Origin: CAUZIZ01 sp965219005
Lineage (GTDB): Bacteria > Acidobacteriota > UBA6911 > RPQK01 > JAJDTT01
Direction: 5' to 3'
DNA: 64,000 bases
NCBI GenBank assembly: GCA_965219005.1
Contig: CBDCMS010000002.1
Coordinates: 1,299,259 to 1,363,258, forward strand
The notes below the pieces were generated by a model. That model was not told where the DNA came from. It did not search any database and saw only the letters and a list, made by a program, of their open reading frames with translations. Each line of letters opens with the position of its first letter. Position 1 is the stretch's first letter. Position numbers and translations under genes: made by a program. Below are positions 26,174 to 33,730 of this stretch, piece by piece.

Positions 26174-26210
26174 AGGGAAATGATACTCAGCCTGACTGAC
26201 GGAACGTCAA
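26174..26210 (-). promoter_or_regulatory. Candidate leaderless promoter of ruvC
   Basis: On the minus strand TATCAT (26185-26180) is followed by six bases and then the GTG at 26173, with TTGACG (26210-26205) 19 bases further upstream. The predicted transcript start coincides with the start codon. Confidence 0.5.
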
Positions 26211-26252
26211 CCGCAAGAGTCAAACAACCCGACGGCGACGCATCGAAGGATC

Positions 26253-26267
26253 TGTTATACAGAGAAG
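26253..26267 (+). promoter_or_regulatory. Candidate leaderless promoter of the dehydrogenase gene
   Basis: An extended -10 (TGT then TATACA, 26253-26261) is followed by six bases and the ATG at 26268. The intervening AGAGAAG could act as a weak ribosome site only if transcription starts earlier. Confidence 0.5.
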
Positions 26268-27314
26268 ATGCTGATTCAAGCTCACAAGCTGCGCACACTG
26301 GTGGCCGACATCTTCAAGGCCAAGGAAGTGCGTCTTGAGGAAGCGGAACTGGTGGCGGATCAGCTCGTAGAATCCAACCTCGTCGGATACGACTCGCACG
26401 GCGTTGTTCGCGTGCCACGTTACGTCAAAGCGATCGAAGAGGGCGAGATCAATATCAATGCGAGTCTCGAGGTGACTCGCCAATCCCCTTCGTCGCTCAT
26501 GATCGACGGGGATTGGGGGTTTGGCCAGGTGGTGGCCGGCGCAGCCGTGCGTATGGCCATCGAAGGCGCGGCCAGACAGGGAGTGTGCTATGTCGGGGTA
26601 CTCAACTGCAACGATGTGGGGCGTCTCGGTGCGTACACTACGAATGCCGCGAGGGAGGGCTTCGTGGCAATTATGATGATCAATGACGGAGGCGCAAATC
26701 CGCACGTGCCACCCTGGGGCGGAAAAAGCCCGCTGCTGAGTACCAATCCGATTGCCGCCTCGTTTCCGCGTGGGGGCGGTGAGCCACTGGGGATCGATTT
26801 GTCCACCAGCATCTGCGCGGGAGGCAAGATTCAGGTCGCCATGAAACGGGAGGAGGCGCTGCCGGACGGCGTTATCATCGATTCCGGGGGCAGGCCCACA
26901 AACGACCCCGAGGATTTCTTCGGCATCCCGCCCGGTGCCGTGCTGCCACTCGGATCGCCGGTTGCGGGTCACAAGGGATTCGCCCTCGGCCTGATGGTCG
27001 ATATCCTTGCCGGAGCATTAAGCGGAGCGGGATGCAGCGGTAGCGGAGGCAGAGATGCACAAGGTATCTTCCTCCTCTTAATGGACGTCGATGCTGTGAG
27101 TGACCGAGACCGGTTCGACACCCACGTCCGAGGGCTTATCGATGCGATCAGATCGGCACCCGTCGCACAGGGGTTTGATGAGATTCGTATCCCGGGTGAA
27201 CGGCAATGCTCGACCAAACGAGAGAGACTGGATAAGGGTATTGAGATCGAGGAGATGACTTGGTCGGAAATCGCCCAAATCGCCGATAAACTAGGGGTTG
27301 GGATGCCACTTTAA
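26268..27314 (+). CDS. Malate/L-lactate-type dehydrogenase (Ldh family oxidoreductase)
   Basis: NAD(P)-dependent oxidoreductase of the type-2 malate/lactate dehydrogenase family, unrelated to classic Rossmann lactate dehydrogenases. The 348 residues contain the substrate-site motif GYDSHGVVRVPRYV (about 39-52, catalytic His). Also present are GGANPHVPPWGGKSPLLSTNPIAASFP (cofactor site) and VAGHKGFALGLMVDILAGALSGAG near 232-255. Members act on malate, lactate, ureidoglycolate, 2,3-diketogulonate or related 2-hydroxy acids, and the substrate cannot be told here. It stands alone between the minus-strand genes ruvC and yebC, which suggests it was inserted there. Confidence 0.88.
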   Translation: MLIQAHKLRTLVADIFKAKEVRLEEAELVADQLVESNLVGYDSHGVVRVPRYVKAIEEGEININASLEVTRQSPSSLMIDGDWGFGQVVAGAAVRMAIEGAARQGVCYVGVLNCNDVGRLGAYTTNAAREGFVAIMMINDGGANPHVPPWGGKSPLLSTNPIAASFPRGGGEPLGIDLSTSICAGGKIQVAMKREEALPDGVIIDSGGRPTNDPEDFFGIPPGAVLPLGSPVAGHKGFALGLMVDILAGALSGAGCSGSGGRDAQGIFLLLMDVDAVSDRDRFDTHVRGLIDAIRSAPVAQGFDEIRIPGERQCSTKRERLDKGIEIEEMTWSEIAQIADKLGVGMPL

Positions 27315-27341
27315 GGTAATCAGCTGGAGCGAGGCCATCTT

Positions 27342-28091
27342 TCAATTCAGGAGTGCTTCCATCTCCTTCTCGTCGATATCGAAATTCCCGTAGACGCTCT
27401 GGACGTCGTCCTGTTCTTCCAGAGCTTCCATCAATTTGAGAGTTTTTTCCGCCTGTTTGCCCTCGACCGCGACCGCATTCTGCGGGAGCATCGTCAGCTC
27501 GCCGGACTCGATCGGGATGTTGGCCTCTTCGACCTTTGCCTTCACCTGGTAGAAGTCCTCGAAGGAAGTGTAGATGGCCAAGCTATCGCCTTCGGTCTTG
27601 AGATCTTCAGCTCCTGCATCCAGAGCTACCTCAAGCAAATCCTCTTCTGATACCGCTTCGGCGTTGACCGAGATGTAGCCCTTCTTCTCGAACATCCACT
27701 GAACGCTTCCGGTCTCTGCCAGGTTGCCCCCGCTCTTCACAAAAATGTGTCGCAGCTCCGCGACGGTCCGATTCTTGTTGTCGGTCAAGACATCCACCAG
27801 GATGGCGACGCCACCCGGTCCGTAGCCCTCATAGAGAAACGGTTCGAAGTTTTGCCCCGGGAGCTCCCCCGTGCCCTTCATGATGGCGCGCTCGATATTG
27901 TCCAAAGGCATGTTGCTGCCTTTGGCTGTCTGAACGGCGGTACGGAGCCGGGGATTGGATTCGGTGTCGCCACCTCCGATTCGGGAAGCCACCGTGATCT
28001 CCCGAATCAGCTTGCTGAAGACCTTGCCTCGCTTGGCGTCAGTGGCTGCCTTCTTGTGTTTAATAGAGCTCCACTTGGAATGTCCTGACAT
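27342..28091 (-). CDS. yebC: YebC/PmpR-family regulatory/translation factor
   Basis: A 249-residue protein of the widespread YebC (TACO1) family, described as transcription regulators and, more recently, as factors that relieve ribosome stalling. The signature MSGHSKWSSIKHKKAATDAKRGKVFSKL opens the protein. It continues with DNIERAIMKGTGE, YEGYGPGGVAILVDVLTDNKNRT and FVKSGGNLAETGSVQWMFEKKG. An SD-like GGAG lies about 10 bases before the ATG. It is divergent from truA and convergent with the dehydrogenase gene. Confidence 0.95.
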   Translation of the reverse strand: MSGHSKWSSIKHKKAATDAKRGKVFSKLIREITVASRIGGGDTESNPRLRTAVQTAKGSNMPLDNIERAIMKGTGELPGQNFEPFLYEGYGPGGVAILVDVLTDNKNRTVAELRHIFVKSGGNLAETGSVQWMFEKKGYISVNAEAVSEEDLLEVALDAGAEDLKTEGDSLAIYTSFEDFYQVKAKVEEANIPIESGELTMLPQNAVAVEGKQAEKTLKLMEALEEQDDVQSVYGNFDIDEKEMEALLN

Positions 28092-28123
28092 AGGGTTATT
28101 CTCCGATGGTGATTTTGACGGTT

Positions 28124-28132
28124 ATTGTACCA
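28124..28132 (-). promoter_or_regulatory. Candidate yebC promoter (extended -10)
   Basis: On the minus strand TGGTACAAT is an extended -10 motif. It predicts a start near 28117, leaving a leader of about 26 bases that contains the ribosome site. This is a normal leadered arrangement, in contrast to ruvC. Confidence 0.45.
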
Positions 28133-28182
28133 TGAGAGGCGCTGCCGTAAACCGCTCTGCAGTGAGGCAATAGGGGGCGAGA

Positions 28183-28923
28183 ATGACGAAGTACAAAGTG
28201 GTCCTGCAGTACCTGGCTACCGGCTACGCAGGTTGGCAGGTGCAGCGAGATCAACCCACCATCGGAGGGACGATCGAGTCAGTCCTGAGCCGTTTGACGG
28301 GTGAAGCACCTGCGGTGGTAGGATCCGGGAGGACCGATGCCGGCGTCCACGCTTTGGGTCAGGTGGCCCATTTTCGGTTGGAGAAACCCTGGGGCCACAA
28401 ACAGTTGCTGCGCAGCCTCAACGGTCTGCTGCCGACCGATATTCGGGCGCTGCGGCTGGTTGCCGTCTCAGCGTCCTTTCACGCCCAAAGGGACGCTGTG
28501 AAGAAGCGTTATGTCTATCGGATCTATAACGGTCCGATTCTCTCGCCCTTTCTCAGAGGGCGTGTGTACCAGGTCTTCCCAGCGCTGGACTTCGAGCGAA
28601 TGCAGAAGGCTGCGGAATTGATTCGGGGCAGTCACGACTTCAGCGGCTTCGCCGCCTCCACCACTCGGGTCAAGAATCGTACCCGCAACGTGCTGCTCTC
28701 GGGCTGGCAGCGAAAGGGCCGTTCCTTGGAGTATCGGGTCGAAGCCAGGGGCTTTCTACACCACATGGTCCGAAACATCGTGGGAACCCTGGTCCAGGTG
28801 GGTTTGCGTAAGCGCCCGCCTGAGAGCATGTTGGAGATTCTGGAGGCCCGAGATCGTCGCCGTGCAGGCCCGACGGCACCGGCAGAGGGACTCTATCTGG
28901 CGAAAGTCTGGTACTCTTTGTGA
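28183..28923 (+). CDS. truA: tRNA pseudouridine(38-40) synthase
   Basis: Converts uridines 38-40 in the anticodon stem of many tRNAs to pseudouridine. The 246-residue protein has the catalytic Asp D52 in GSGRTDAGVHALGQVAHF. It also shows KKRYVYRIYNG, HDFSGFAASTTRVKNRTRNV, and the C-terminal GFLHHMVRNIVGTLVQVG. The ATG at 28183 is preceded by GGGGGCGAG. The 180-bp gap that follows has short repeats (CAAGATACAA twice) but no gene. Confidence 0.96.
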   Translation: MTKYKVVLQYLATGYAGWQVQRDQPTIGGTIESVLSRLTGEAPAVVGSGRTDAGVHALGQVAHFRLEKPWGHKQLLRSLNGLLPTDIRALRLVAVSASFHAQRDAVKKRYVYRIYNGPILSPFLRGRVYQVFPALDFERMQKAAELIRGSHDFSGFAASTTRVKNRTRNVLLSGWQRKGRSLEYRVEARGFLHHMVRNIVGTLVQVGLRKRPPESMLEILEARDRRRAGPTAPAEGLYLAKVWYSL

Positions 28924-29061
28924 GTAAAATCCCAAGATACAAGGTGCAAGATACAAACAAATCTCAAATCCCAAGCACCAAATGCCTAGGCAGCTTGGCA
29001 AGTTACGCGGTTACTTGGATGGTGCAGCACCAAGTCCCAGGTCGCTCCGATTGTTTGTATC

Positions 29062-29104
29062 TTGGAATTTTCTTCTGACCCCTGATAGATTACGTAGCGG
29101 ATAA
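29062..29104 (+). promoter_or_regulatory. Candidate uppS operon promoter
   Basis: TTGGAA (29062-29067) and an extended -10 (TGA then TAGATT, 29083-29091) with an 18-base spacer predict transcription from about 29098. That is only some 7 bases before the ATG of uppS, too short for a standard ribosome site. Confidence 0.5.
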
Positions 29105-29896
29105 ATGGCTGACCTATTTGAGAGTTTCCGCAGTGTTCTGGAGCCCGAAAGCGCTGAGGCTCGTCTGATTCTTGACCTAGACCCCCGTCGGCTTCCACGC
29201 CACGTCGCAGTCATCATGGATGGGAATGGGCGCTGGGCCAACCAGCGCGGTCTGCCGCGGGTTAAAGGACACTCTGCCGGGATCAAATCGGTCCGGGCCA
29301 CGGTTGAGACCTGCGCCAGACTCAAGCTCAAGGTTCTCACCCTTTACGCGTTTTCCGCGGAGAACTGGAAGCGTCCGATCAGCGAGGTCAACACTCTCAT
29401 GGAACTGCTCAAGGAGTACCTCCGATTGGAGCTCCCTGAGATCCAGGAGAACGATATTCGTTTCCAGACGATCGGTCGCATTGACGATCTCCCTTCGTCG
29501 GTCCAGCGCGCGCTGAAGCACGTGGAGACGGAGACGCAATCCAATCGGGGCATGCAGATGGTTCTGGCCCTGAATTACGGAGGTCGAACCGAGTTGGTCG
29601 ATGCCTTCAACGCTCTGATCAAGAAAGGGAGCCGGCGCAGGATTCGGGAAAAGGACATTGAGGAGAATCTTTATACGGCCGGTCTGCCCTCACCGGACCT
29701 GTTGATTCGTACCAGCGGCGAGATGCGAGTGAGCAACTTTCTGCTTTGGCAGATTGCCTACTCCGAAATCTATGTGACGGATGTGTTGTGGCCCGACTTC
29801 CGTAGCAGCCATCTGCTCGAAGCCATCCTGGACTTCCAGAAGCGAGAACGGCGGTACGGAGGAATCCTGTCCGCTCAGTTCCAAAGCTCCCGATGA
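29105..29896 (+). CDS. uppS: Isoprenyl (undecaprenyl) diphosphate synthase
   Basis: cis-prenyltransferase making the C55 lipid carrier for peptidoglycan and other wall glycans. In 263 residues the catalytic D39 sits in HVAVIMDGNGRWA, followed by RGLPRVKGHSAG, the FSAENWKRP segment and the C-terminal PDLLIRTSGEMRVSNFLLWQIAYSE. About 25 N-terminal residues precede the conserved domain. The stop overlaps cdsA by four bases (ATGA), giving the conserved uppS-cdsA pair. Confidence 0.96.
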   Translation: MADLFESFRSVLEPESAEARLILDLDPRRLPRHVAVIMDGNGRWANQRGLPRVKGHSAGIKSVRATVETCARLKLKVLTLYAFSAENWKRPISEVNTLMELLKEYLRLELPEIQENDIRFQTIGRIDDLPSSVQRALKHVETETQSNRGMQMVLALNYGGRTELVDAFNALIKKGSRRRIREKDIEENLYTAGLPSPDLLIRTSGEMRVSNFLLWQIAYSEIYVTDVLWPDFRSSHLLEAILDFQKRERRYGGILSAQFQSSR

Positions 29897-30816
29897 TCCC
29901 ACGGGTTGCCAGCGGAGCGGTACTTGTAGTCCTGGCCCTTACCTCGATACTGTACCTGCCCCAGACGCTCTTTCTCCTGCTTCTGGACCTGGTTCTACTC
30001 CTTGCACTTCGGGAGTTTTTCCAGATGCTCGCCGCCTATCACGCGAGGAGTCAGTTGGACTCCAGTGTCGCCACCGGCTCTTCCAGGCCACAGGAATCAT
30101 CTCTTTCGCCAGGGGCAGCGGAGACTCATCCGGACAAGATCAGTGGCTCCGAGAGGTTGGGATGGGTGTGTCTTCTCCTGGGGTTGTTGCTGACCTGGAT
30201 CTGGGTGTTTCAACCGAGCTGGGTCCCCCCCTATCTTTTCCTGGTCTTTCTGCTTGTTATGGTTCTGAGTCTCACGGTTGGTGATGTCGCGTGGAGGTTT
30301 CCCTCGGCCGCCGGTCACTTCTTCGGTCTCTGCTATGTGGGCTTCCCTGTGTGCCTTGCCGCCTCCTATCAGAAGCAGCCCCACGAGTTATTGCTGGTTT
30401 TATTCACGGTCGCGGTAGCGGACATCGGGGCGTTCCTGGTGGGAAGGCGCTGGGGAACGCATAAGCTGGTCCCTCGGATCAGCCCCAAGAAATCATGGGA
30501 GGGATTCGCGGGTGGGATGTTTCTGTGTGTCCTCTTCTCGCTGCTTTACGGCACCAATTTCTTGCCGGACAAGACCCCGCTGTTCCTCACGCTGTTGGCT
30601 CTTGTGCTGGGGACTGTTGCAACCCTGGGAGATCTCTTCGAGTCGGCGATCAAGCGGGGAGCCGGTGTCAAGGACAGCGGATCCTTGATTCCCGGTCACG
30701 GTGGCCTTCTGGACCGGATAGACGGTCTCTTGTTCGCTTTGCCCGCCTATTACACCCTATCCTTTCTGCTAGCAGCCTGTCGGACTTTCGAGGTCACACC
30801 GAACGGGCATCATTAG
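29893..30816 (+). CDS. cdsA: Phosphatidate cytidylyltransferase with IS-derived C-terminal tail
   Basis: Membrane enzyme that makes CDP-diacylglycerol from phosphatidate and CTP for phospholipid synthesis. It has about eight hydrophobic segments. The CDS signature near the C terminus reads KRGAGVKDSGSLIPGHGGLLDRIDG. The IS1182 copy 2 inserted at residue 293. Without it the gene would end LLE-stop, 294 residues. With it, the final Glu is lost and 14 residues read from the IS end (AACRTFEVTPNGHH) are added, giving 307. The catalytic part is untouched, so it is probably functional. Confidence 0.93.
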   Translation: MIPRVASGAVLVVLALTSILYLPQTLFLLLLDLVLLLALREFFQMLAAYHARSQLDSSVATGSSRPQESSLSPGAAETHPDKISGSERLGWVCLLLGLLLTWIWVFQPSWVPPYLFLVFLLVMVLSLTVGDVAWRFPSAAGHFFGLCYVGFPVCLAASYQKQPHELLLVLFTVAVADIGAFLVGRRWGTHKLVPRISPKKSWEGFAGGMFLCVLFSLLYGTNFLPDKTPLFLTLLALVLGTVATLGDLFESAIKRGAGVKDSGSLIPGHGGLLDRIDGLLFALPAYYTLSFLLAACRTFEVTPNGHH

Positions 30817-32342
30817 TGTATGGCGAATCGATTTAGAACAGTAGATCGAGAGACTCCTTATCTGTTTCCTCCTTCGGTGCAGGAATGGCTGCCGGAGACG
30901 CATCTGGCTCGCTTCGTGGTGGAGGTGGTGAGCAAGCTGGAGTTGAGGAAGTTGGAGGATTCCTACACGAAACGGGGATCGGAAGGATACCATCCGGCGG
31001 TGATGCTGGCGTTGTTGTTTTACGGGTATGCGACGGGGGTGTTTTCGAGTCGGAAGTTGGAGCAAGCCACCTACGATTCGGTGGCGTTTCGCTACCTCGC
31101 CGGCAACACGCATCCGGATCACGACACCATAGCCCATTTCCGAAAGCGGTTTTTGGAAGAGCTGAAGCCGCTGTTTGTGGAGATCTTGCTGCTGGCCCAG
31201 GCGATGGGATTTCTGAAGTTGGGCCGAGTGAGTTTGGATGGCACGAAGGTCAAAGCCAATGCCTCCAAGCACAGTGCGTTGAGCTGGGGGCACATCCAGA
31301 AACTGGAAGCGCGGCTGCGAGAAGAAGTGGACGAGTTGATGCAGCTGGCCGAGGAAGCGGATGGACGAGAAGAAACGGAAGGGATGGACATCCCGGCCGA
31401 GCTGGCGCGGCGGGAAGCACGGTTGAAAGCGATCGATCAAGCGAAGCAGAAGCTGGTCGAGCGGGCGGCCGAGCGGCAGGCGGCCGAGCACGCCGAATAT
31501 GAAGGGAAGGTGGCCAAGCGGCAAGCCCAGAGGAAAAGGGGAAACAAACCGAAGGGTCGCGAACCCAAACCGCCCCGAGGAGGAATCCGAGACCAGGATC
31601 AGATCAATCTGACGGATGAAGATTCTCGGATCATGCCGGTCTCGGGCGGGGGATTTGAGCAATGCTACAACGCTCAGGCCCTGGTGGATAACGACAGTCT
31701 GTTGATTGTGGCCGTTCATGTCACGCCAAACGCCAATGACAAGAAAGAACTGAAACCGGCCCTGGCGGCGCTGCACGCATTGCCGGAGTCGTTGGGTCGG
31801 CCCCAGGAGCTGCTGGCCGACAACGGCTACTTCAGTGGTGCCAACGTGGAGCTTTGTAGCGAGCATGCGGTCCTTCCCTATATTGCGGTCGAGCGGGAAG
31901 CCCACCACTTGCCGCCGAACGAACGCTGGAAAGAACCGGAGCCACCCGGGGAAGACGCCGATGCGGTGGAGCAGATGAGATACCGGTTGAAGACCCCGGC
32001 GGGTCGAGCCATCTACGGGCAACGCAAAGCTGTCCCCGAGCCCGTCTTTGGGATCATCAAATCGGTGATGGGCTTTGCGCAGTTCTCTCTCCGAGGAGCG
32101 GAGGCGGCAGACGGGGAGTGGACTCTGGCCAGCATCGCCTGGAATCTGAAAAGAATGTACAACCTCGCCTGCCGCCAGCCGAAGCTGGCCCGTGCCACCC
32201 TCTGAAGAGGTGGGCCAGGTCGTTTCAGCGGCCAAATCACCGCCGCAGATCAGACGATTCATCGATTTCGTGCTTGGTCGTGCAAGACTTTGGATCAAAC
32301 GTCAAATTTCAGAAGTGCCTGTGAGTCAAGTCCGACAGGCTG
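30773..32342 (+). mobile_element. IS1182-type insertion sequence, copy 2
   Basis: A 1570-bp element with the same ends and the same CTAG duplication (30769-30772 and 32343-32346) as copy 1. The two transposase proteins are identical, and I saw no base difference on reading both copies. It lies in the same orientation as the surrounding operon, between cdsA and dxr. Confidence 0.92.
30820..32205 (+). CDS. IS1182-family transposase (copy 2)
   Basis: Identical in protein sequence to the 461-residue transposase at 21172-22557, with the same N-terminal DUF772-type domain and DDE motifs (SLDGTKVKANAS, LLADNGYFS). Full-length and intact. Perfect identity of two copies points to recent transposition, with both potentially active. 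Confidence 0.95.
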   Translation: MANRFRTVDRETPYLFPPSVQEWLPETHLARFVVEVVSKLELRKLEDSYTKRGSEGYHPAVMLALLFYGYATGVFSSRKLEQATYDSVAFRYLAGNTHPDHDTIAHFRKRFLEELKPLFVEILLLAQAMGFLKLGRVSLDGTKVKANASKHSALSWGHIQKLEARLREEVDELMQLAEEADGREETEGMDIPAELARREARLKAIDQAKQKLVERAAERQAAEHAEYEGKVAKRQAQRKRGNKPKGREPKPPRGGIRDQDQINLTDEDSRIMPVSGGGFEQCYNAQALVDNDSLLIVAVHVTPNANDKKELKPALAALHALPESLGRPQELLADNGYFSGANVELCSEHAVLPYIAVEREAHHLPPNERWKEPEPPGEDADAVEQMRYRLKTPAGRAIYGQRKAVPEPVFGIIKSVMGFAQFSLRGAEAADGEWTLASIAWNLKRMYNLACRQPKLARATL

Positions 32343-32349
32343 CTAGAAT
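32341..32349 (+). promoter_or_regulatory. Hybrid extended -10 upstream of dxr, partly IS-derived
   Basis: The last two bases of the IS (TG) plus the flanking CTAGAAT form TGCTAGAAT, the same nonamer found before nuoA and grpE. Before insertion the same nine bases were also present (the cdsA end reads TTCTGCTAGAATGA). A transcript would start near 32356, about 5 bases before the dxr ATG. Confidence 0.45.
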
Positions 32350-32360
32350 GACCCGTCATC

Positions 32361-33518
32361 ATGAAGAGACTGGCGATCCTCGGTTCAACCGGCTCCATTG
32401 GACGCAGCACTCTAAGCTTGGTGGATCTCTACCCTGACCGATTTCAGGTCGTGGCCCTGGCAGCCGGGCAACAGGCCGATTTGCTGTTTGAACAGGCCCA
32501 GAAATACCGACCACAGGTAGTTGCTCTTGAGGACGAACAGTGGGCGTCCTATCTCCGTGAGCAGCTACCCGGAGTCCGAGTGGTCGGCGGATCTGAGGGT
32601 GTGATCGAAGTGGCTACACACAAGAGCGCAGACATGGTTGTGGCCGCAATCACGGGTGGCGCCGGTCTGCTGCCGACCTACCATGCCATCCTCGAAAACA
32701 AGGATGTAGCCTTGGCCAACAAGGAGACTCTGGTGATGGCCGGGGAGCTCATCATGGGTGAAGTGGTTGCGCGTCGTACCCGCTTGTTGCCGGTCGATAG
32801 CGAGCACGGTGCCCTACACCAGTGCCTGGGTGAGGCGAGTAAGAAGGAGGTGCGGCGCCTGCTCTTGACTGCCTCCGGTGGGCCGTTTTTCAGGAAAAGC
32901 AGAGAGGAGCTGGAAACAGTCAGCGTCGAAGAGACCCTCAATCACCCGACCTGGGAAATGGGTCCCAAGATCACGGTCGACTCCGCCACTTTGATGAACA
33001 AGGGGCTGGAGGTGATCGAGGCCCACCACTTGTTCGGCCTTTCGGCTGACCGGATCTCGATCGTCGTCCATCCCCAGTCCACGATACACTCGATGGTCGA
33101 GTTCGTTGATGGGACCCTGTTGGCTCAAATGAGCATTACCGACATGCGCCTGGCAATCGTCTATGCGCTCTCCTATCCGGAACGCTGGGACTCAGCGTTA
33201 CCCTATCTCGATCTTTTCTCGGTTAAATCTCTTGAGTTTTTTCCTCCGGATGCCGATAAGTTCCCATGTCTACGCCTCGCTCGAGAGGCTCTCGAGCTGG
33301 GGCAGACATATCCCGTGGTCCTCAATGCGGCGAACGAGGTTGCCGTTGCTTCTTTTTTGAAGCGTGAGGTCCCGTTTTCCGCGATTGCTGGGATCGTCGA
33401 AGAAACACTCGGTCGTCATCGCCCCGGCTCCGCACTGGATCTGGATTCGGTGTTGGACGAAGACCGCCAGGCCAGACGATCGGCGGGAGAGGCGGTGCAC
33501 AGCTTGGCTGCCTCCTGA
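32361..33518 (+). CDS. dxr: 1-deoxy-D-xylulose-5-phosphate reductoisomerase
   Basis: Commits carbon to isoprenoids by the MEP pathway, forming MEP with NADPH. The 385 residues begin with the NADPH-binding LAILGSTGSIGRSTL. The protein also has the active-site motif LLPVDSEHGALHQCL with metal-binding Asp/Glu, and ASGGPF. The substrate loop reads HPTWEMGPKITVDSATLMNKGLEVIEAHHLF. The start ATG is now 18 bases after the IS end. Before the insertion it lay 9 bases after the cdsA stop, so it was co-transcribed with cdsA. Confidence 0.97.
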   Translation: MKRLAILGSTGSIGRSTLSLVDLYPDRFQVVALAAGQQADLLFEQAQKYRPQVVALEDEQWASYLREQLPGVRVVGGSEGVIEVATHKSADMVVAAITGGAGLLPTYHAILENKDVALANKETLVMAGELIMGEVVARRTRLLPVDSEHGALHQCLGEASKKEVRRLLLTASGGPFFRKSREELETVSVEETLNHPTWEMGPKITVDSATLMNKGLEVIEAHHLFGLSADRISIVVHPQSTIHSMVEFVDGTLLAQMSITDMRLAIVYALSYPERWDSALPYLDLFSVKSLEFFPPDADKFPCLRLAREALELGQTYPVVLNAANEVAVASFLKREVPFSAIAGIVEETLGRHRPGSALDLDSVLDEDRQARRSAGEAVHSLAAS

Positions 33519-33681
33519 GTTTGTGGGACCTTAACATGTGCAACCGCCTTGATCTTTTGGAACCCAGAGTCTTAAACCAGCGTCCTAATGGGAAAGTGAG
33601 ACGATTCGAGACTGCATCTGTTCTTGCGTCTACTCGGGGTCGCTTGACCTCGGCCTCAGCAGGACTTGGTGATTACCAGCC

Positions 33682-33713
33682 GGCGATGCTGGCTCTTGGC
33701 GATGCTGGCTCTT
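33682..33713. repeat. 16-bp tandem repeat before rseP
   Basis: GGCGATGCTGGCTCTT occurs twice in perfect tandem, immediately followed by the AAGGAAGGA ribosome site of rseP. It lies in the 212-bp gap after dxr. No gene is seen in the rest of that gap. Confidence 0.75.
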
Positions 33714-33730
33714 AAGGAAGGACCATCCCC

